A DNA stretch of 14,626 nucleotides from Nanoarchaeales archaeon (lineage in GTDB: Archaea > Nanobdellota > Nanobdellia > Woesearchaeales > UBA583). Below, piece by piece: positions 12,864 to 14,626 of the stretch. The DNA is taken from the NCBI GenBank assembly GCA_013215525.1, contig JABSQY010000038.1, forward strand, positions 1-14,626. The letters are read 5' to 3'. The notes beneath the pieces are model-generated. The model searched no databases, was not told where the DNA came from, and saw nothing but the letters and a program-made list of their open reading frames with translations. The position numbers were made by a program, and so were the translations under genes. Position 1 is the first letter of the stretch. Each line of letters begins with the position of its first letter.

Positions 12864-12947
12864 ATGGAAATTAAATATAATAGAGATAAAAGAGAAGAAC
12901 TGTGTGAAGACAGACATGATTCTGATAGTTTTTGGTATGATAAGTAA
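12864..12947 (+). CDS. possible 27-aa charged microprotein
   Basis: ATG at 12864 opens 27 codons for a very charged peptide (MEIKYNRDKREELCEDRHDS, then DSFWYDK) with one Cys and one Trp, ending in TAA. It sits 45 nt after the glycine-zipper gene and just before trpS. An AT-rich TATAAATTAAATATATA sequence precedes it but is closer (about 5-22 nt) than the usual TATA distance. Short ORFs like this also arise by chance. Confidence 0.3.
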   Translation: MEIKYNRDKREELCEDRHDSDSFWYDK

Positions 12948-12977
12948 TTCTATATTAAATGTTTAAAATAACAAATG

Positions 12978-12990
12978 TTTTTAAAATATT
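12978..12990 (+). promoter_or_regulatory. TATA box that fixes the trpS start
   Basis: TTTTTAAAATATT is centred about 23 nt before the ATG at 13007 and lies inside the longer ORF beginning at 12959, arguing for the shorter start. Confidence 0.5.
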
Positions 12991-13006
12991 AAATTATATT
13001 ATTTCT

Positions 13007-14170
13007 ATGAGCGAAAACGCAGAACACAAAGTTACACCTTGGGATGTTGAGGGAAAGGTTGATTATGATAAATTAATTACTCAATTTGGTGTTAAATATA
13101 TTACTGATGAACAAAAAACTTATTTGAGAGAACTTGCAGAGTCCAAAGGACTTGCAGAACACATATTTTTGAAACGTGGATTATATTTTGCGCAGATGGA
13201 TTTAGATAAAATTATTGCAGCACACAAGGCAGGCGAGTCAATATTTCTATACACAGGGCGAGCACCAGGTGGAGAAATGCATACAGGACACATGATTTCA
13301 TTTATGTTTACTAAATTTCTACAAGATTTGTTTGATTGTAATTTATATGTACAAATCCCTGATGATGAAAAGTTTCTTTTTAAAAAAGATTTAACTATGG
13401 GAACTATTAGTGCTATGGTTAATTCAGATTTAGAACAACTTTGCGCAATTGGGTTTAATCCTGATAAGACATTTATTTTTAGAAACAGCGAGTTTATTGC
13501 TAAGATGTATCCGCTAGTTCTTGAGACTGCAAAGAGAATTACTTTCTCACAAGCTAGAAATACTTTTGGGTTTGAAAATCATTCTAATGTTGGACAAATT
13601 TTTTATCCTACATTACAAATTGTTCCTACATTTTTTGAGAAAGGTTTTTGTTTAATTCCTTGTGGTATTGATCAAAATCCTTATTTTCTACTTCAACGAG
13701 ATTTTGCTCAAAAGTTAGGTTTTAAGAAGAATTGTACTATTTTAAATAAATTTTTAACAGCTCTTACGGGACCTGAGGGAAAGATGAGTGCGAGTAATCC
13801 TAATCATGCGATTTTATTAACAGATGAGCCTAATGTTGTTAAGAAGAAAATTAATAAGAATGCGTTCTCAGGTGGGCGGGCGACAGTTGAAGAACATAGA
13901 GAGTTTGGTGGAGATTGTGATGTTGATGTTGCATTCCAATGGTTATATAATCTATTTGAAGAGGATGATTCTGAAATTGAAAGGATTAGAATTAAATATT
14001 CGAATGGAGATATGTTGTCTGGTGAGATAAAGAAGATTCTTATTTCTAAGGTTAATGAGTTTCTTGCTAATCATCGGGATAGTGTTGCTTCTGCTAAGGC
14101 TGATAATTTATTAGAGAAATATATGAAGACTGGGAATTTAGCAAAAGAAATGTGGAGTAAGAGTTTTTAA
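13007..14170 (+). CDS. trpS: tryptophanyl-tRNA synthetase, archaeal/eukaryotic type
   Basis: A 387-aa class I synthetase that charges tRNA-Trp in the cytoplasm. The start MSENAEHKVTPWDV is chosen because VTPWDVEGKVDYDKLITQFG (9-28) is the family's characteristic N-terminus and a TATA box lies upstream; a longer reading from 12959 would add 16 hydrophobic residues absent from the family. The HIGH-type motif is GGEMHTGHM (HTGH, 92-95), the tryptophan-site segment LIPCGIDQNPYF lies at 216-227, and the KMSKS-type loop is GKMSASNP (KMSAS, 259-263). The C-terminal helical domain continues to 387 without a break. The archaeal/eukaryotic type differs from bacterial TrpRS, supporting the assignment of the organism. 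A small membrane protein starts 5 nt after its stop. Confidence 0.97.
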   Translation: MSENAEHKVTPWDVEGKVDYDKLITQFGVKYITDEQKTYLRELAESKGLAEHIFLKRGLYFAQMDLDKIIAAHKAGESIFLYTGRAPGGEMHTGHMISFMFTKFLQDLFDCNLYVQIPDDEKFLFKKDLTMGTISAMVNSDLEQLCAIGFNPDKTFIFRNSEFIAKMYPLVLETAKRITFSQARNTFGFENHSNVGQIFYPTLQIVPTFFEKGFCLIPCGIDQNPYFLLQRDFAQKLGFKKNCTILNKFLTALTGPEGKMSASNPNHAILLTDEPNVVKKKINKNAFSGGRATVEEHREFGGDCDVDVAFQWLYNLFEEDDSEIERIRIKYSNGDMLSGEIKKILISKVNEFLANHRDSVASAKADNLLEKYMKTGNLAKEMWSKSF

Positions 14171-14175
14171 TTAAG

Positions 14176-14334
14176 ATGATTACTAAATATTTTAATTTAT
14201 TTATGATTATTTGTTTTATAGGTCTTATTTACTGGGCATATGCTGCTTTAAAAAATAGTTCTAGTTTAATTATTTCAATTTTAATTATTTTATTTGTTGT
14301 TTATGAATTTTATACATTTTTTGGAAAAAAATAA
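14176..14334 (+). CDS. 52-aa two-helix membrane microprotein
   Basis: ATG six bases after the end of trpS opens 52 codons: a short basic start (MITKYFNLFMII), a first helix (about 8-25), a polar turn (KNSSS, 26-30), a second helix (about 31-48) and a FGKK end. Two clean hydrophobic helices with a tight turn and a basic tail are more than expected by chance, even in AT-rich DNA. Probably cotranscribed with trpS; no Shine-Dalgarno is visible, so translational coupling is likely. Family unknown. Confidence 0.5.
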   Translation: MITKYFNLFMIICFIGLIYWAYAALKNSSSLIISILIILFVVYEFYTFFGKK

Positions 14335-14459
14335 ATATATTTGTTCGAGAGTAATATTATTTTTATTTTTTGGACAAATATTAAATTATTTTGTGAAAAA
14401 CGGGCGAAGTTCGTTTGAACGGAATGATTTAATTTTTGGGAGAAAAATTCTATTTTTGT

Positions 14460-14482
14460 TTTTTTGCGTAATCAGCAAAAAA
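14460..14482 (+). terminator. hairpin ttttttgc / gcaaaaaa
   Basis: Perfect 8-bp stem with a 7-nt loop, 125 nt after the 52-aa gene. It could end the trpS transcript or stabilise a small RNA; the following T-run is weak. Confidence 0.35.
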
Positions 14483-14498
14483 GATTAGTATAAAATCT

Positions 14499-14527
14499 AC
14501 AAAATTTTATTTTGTGAATTTTTTTAT
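14499..14527 (+). terminator. hairpin followed by T-run
   Basis: Stem acaaaat/attttgt with a 3-nt loop, then gaa and a run of seven or more T. A plausible end point for transcripts from trpS and the downstream microprotein. Confidence 0.4.
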
Positions 14528-14626
14528 TTTATTAATTATTTATTTAAATAAAAATGATTTAAAGCTAATCTATTGCATTATATTCAAATTAAACAATGCA
14601 TTTATAATATTTATTAAAAATATAGT

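Larger units (their letters stand above)
14335..14626. other. terminal non-coding region with several hairpins
   Basis: No convincing gene. It contains a patch richer in G and C (around 14400-14422, cgggcgaagttcgtttgaac then gg) with a 4-bp stem gttc/gaac; an 8-bp stem ttttttgc/gcaaaaaa at 14460-14482; a 7-bp stem acaaaat/attttgt at 14499-14515 followed by a T-run; and an inverted repeat tgcatt/aatgca at 14573-14600. A TATA-like TTTATAATA near 14601 may serve a gene beyond the window. Confidence 0.4.

Noticed and set aside
12959..13006. 16-residue N-terminal extension of trpS
   Set aside because: It is hydrophobic, absent from the TrpRS family, and covers the TATA box.
13824..14030. Second-frame ORF inside trpS
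   Set aside because: It lies wholly within trpS and has no promoter or recognisable motif.
14294..14488. 64-aa plus-strand ORF at the right end
   Set aside because: It overlaps the 52-aa microprotein in another frame, crosses a hairpin region, and its mixed composition shows no domain. Not fully excluded.

Overview
The window looks like chromosomal DNA from a very AT-rich archaeon, most likely a small-genome DPANN lineage such as Woesearchaeota or Pacearchaeota. The reasons are a TrpRS of the archaeal/eukaryotic type, an Lrp/AsnC-type regulator, a pilin-like protein with an archaeal class III signal peptide (KKG then a hydrophobic stretch), a GPDPase-membrane/YciC-like protein ending in a small helical module, and TATA-like boxes centred about 20-31 nt upstream of most start codons, as in leaderless archaeal transcription. 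The lineage is an inference; there is no rRNA here. I saw no tRNA, rRNA, CRISPR array, insertion sequence or phage gene.

Left part (1-3338, all minus strand): the window opens on the first eight codons of a leftward gene that reads MNDTLVFD, very like the start of the HAD-like gene at 2841-3338 (MSNTLVFD). Between these two lies a compact redox cluster read right to left: a thioredoxin-fold lipoprotein (CPTC), a membrane-anchored DUF3179 protein (CPLCG), and a CcdA-type thiol-disulfide transporter. The first two genes abut (TAA then ATG) and the second has a Shine-Dalgarno-like GAGGT. The simplest model is an electron relay: CcdA carries reducing equivalents across the membrane, the lipoprotein receives them, and DUF3179 is the client. 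This is the best candidate here for an undescribed system.

Middle part (3459-8368): a two-helix basic membrane protein and an alpha/beta hydrolase on the plus strand; then, on the minus strand, an unrecognised 327-aa soluble protein whose end overlaps the hydrolase by 4 nt, cysteinyl-tRNA synthetase (cysS), and an unrecognised 279-aa protein. The gap upstream of cysS holds two inverted repeats.

Right part (8464-14626): a Cys-rich surface lipoprotein and a pilin-like protein on the minus strand, separated by a hairpin plus T-run terminator; a multi-pass membrane protein on the plus strand; a double-domain Lrp/AsnC regulator on the minus strand; a glycine-zipper membrane protein whose natural 5' part seems to be cut by an in-frame TAA, with tiny charged ORFs on either side; tryptophanyl-tRNA synthetase (trpS); and a 52-aa two-helix membrane protein just after it. 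The last 290 nt carry no convincing gene but hold several small hairpins.

Most genes look like single-gene transcription units with their own TATA box. The clear multi-gene unit is the redox cluster. Two starts (plus-strand membrane protein at 3459, trpS at 13007) were moved downstream of the longest ORF because the TATA box lies inside the longer version.
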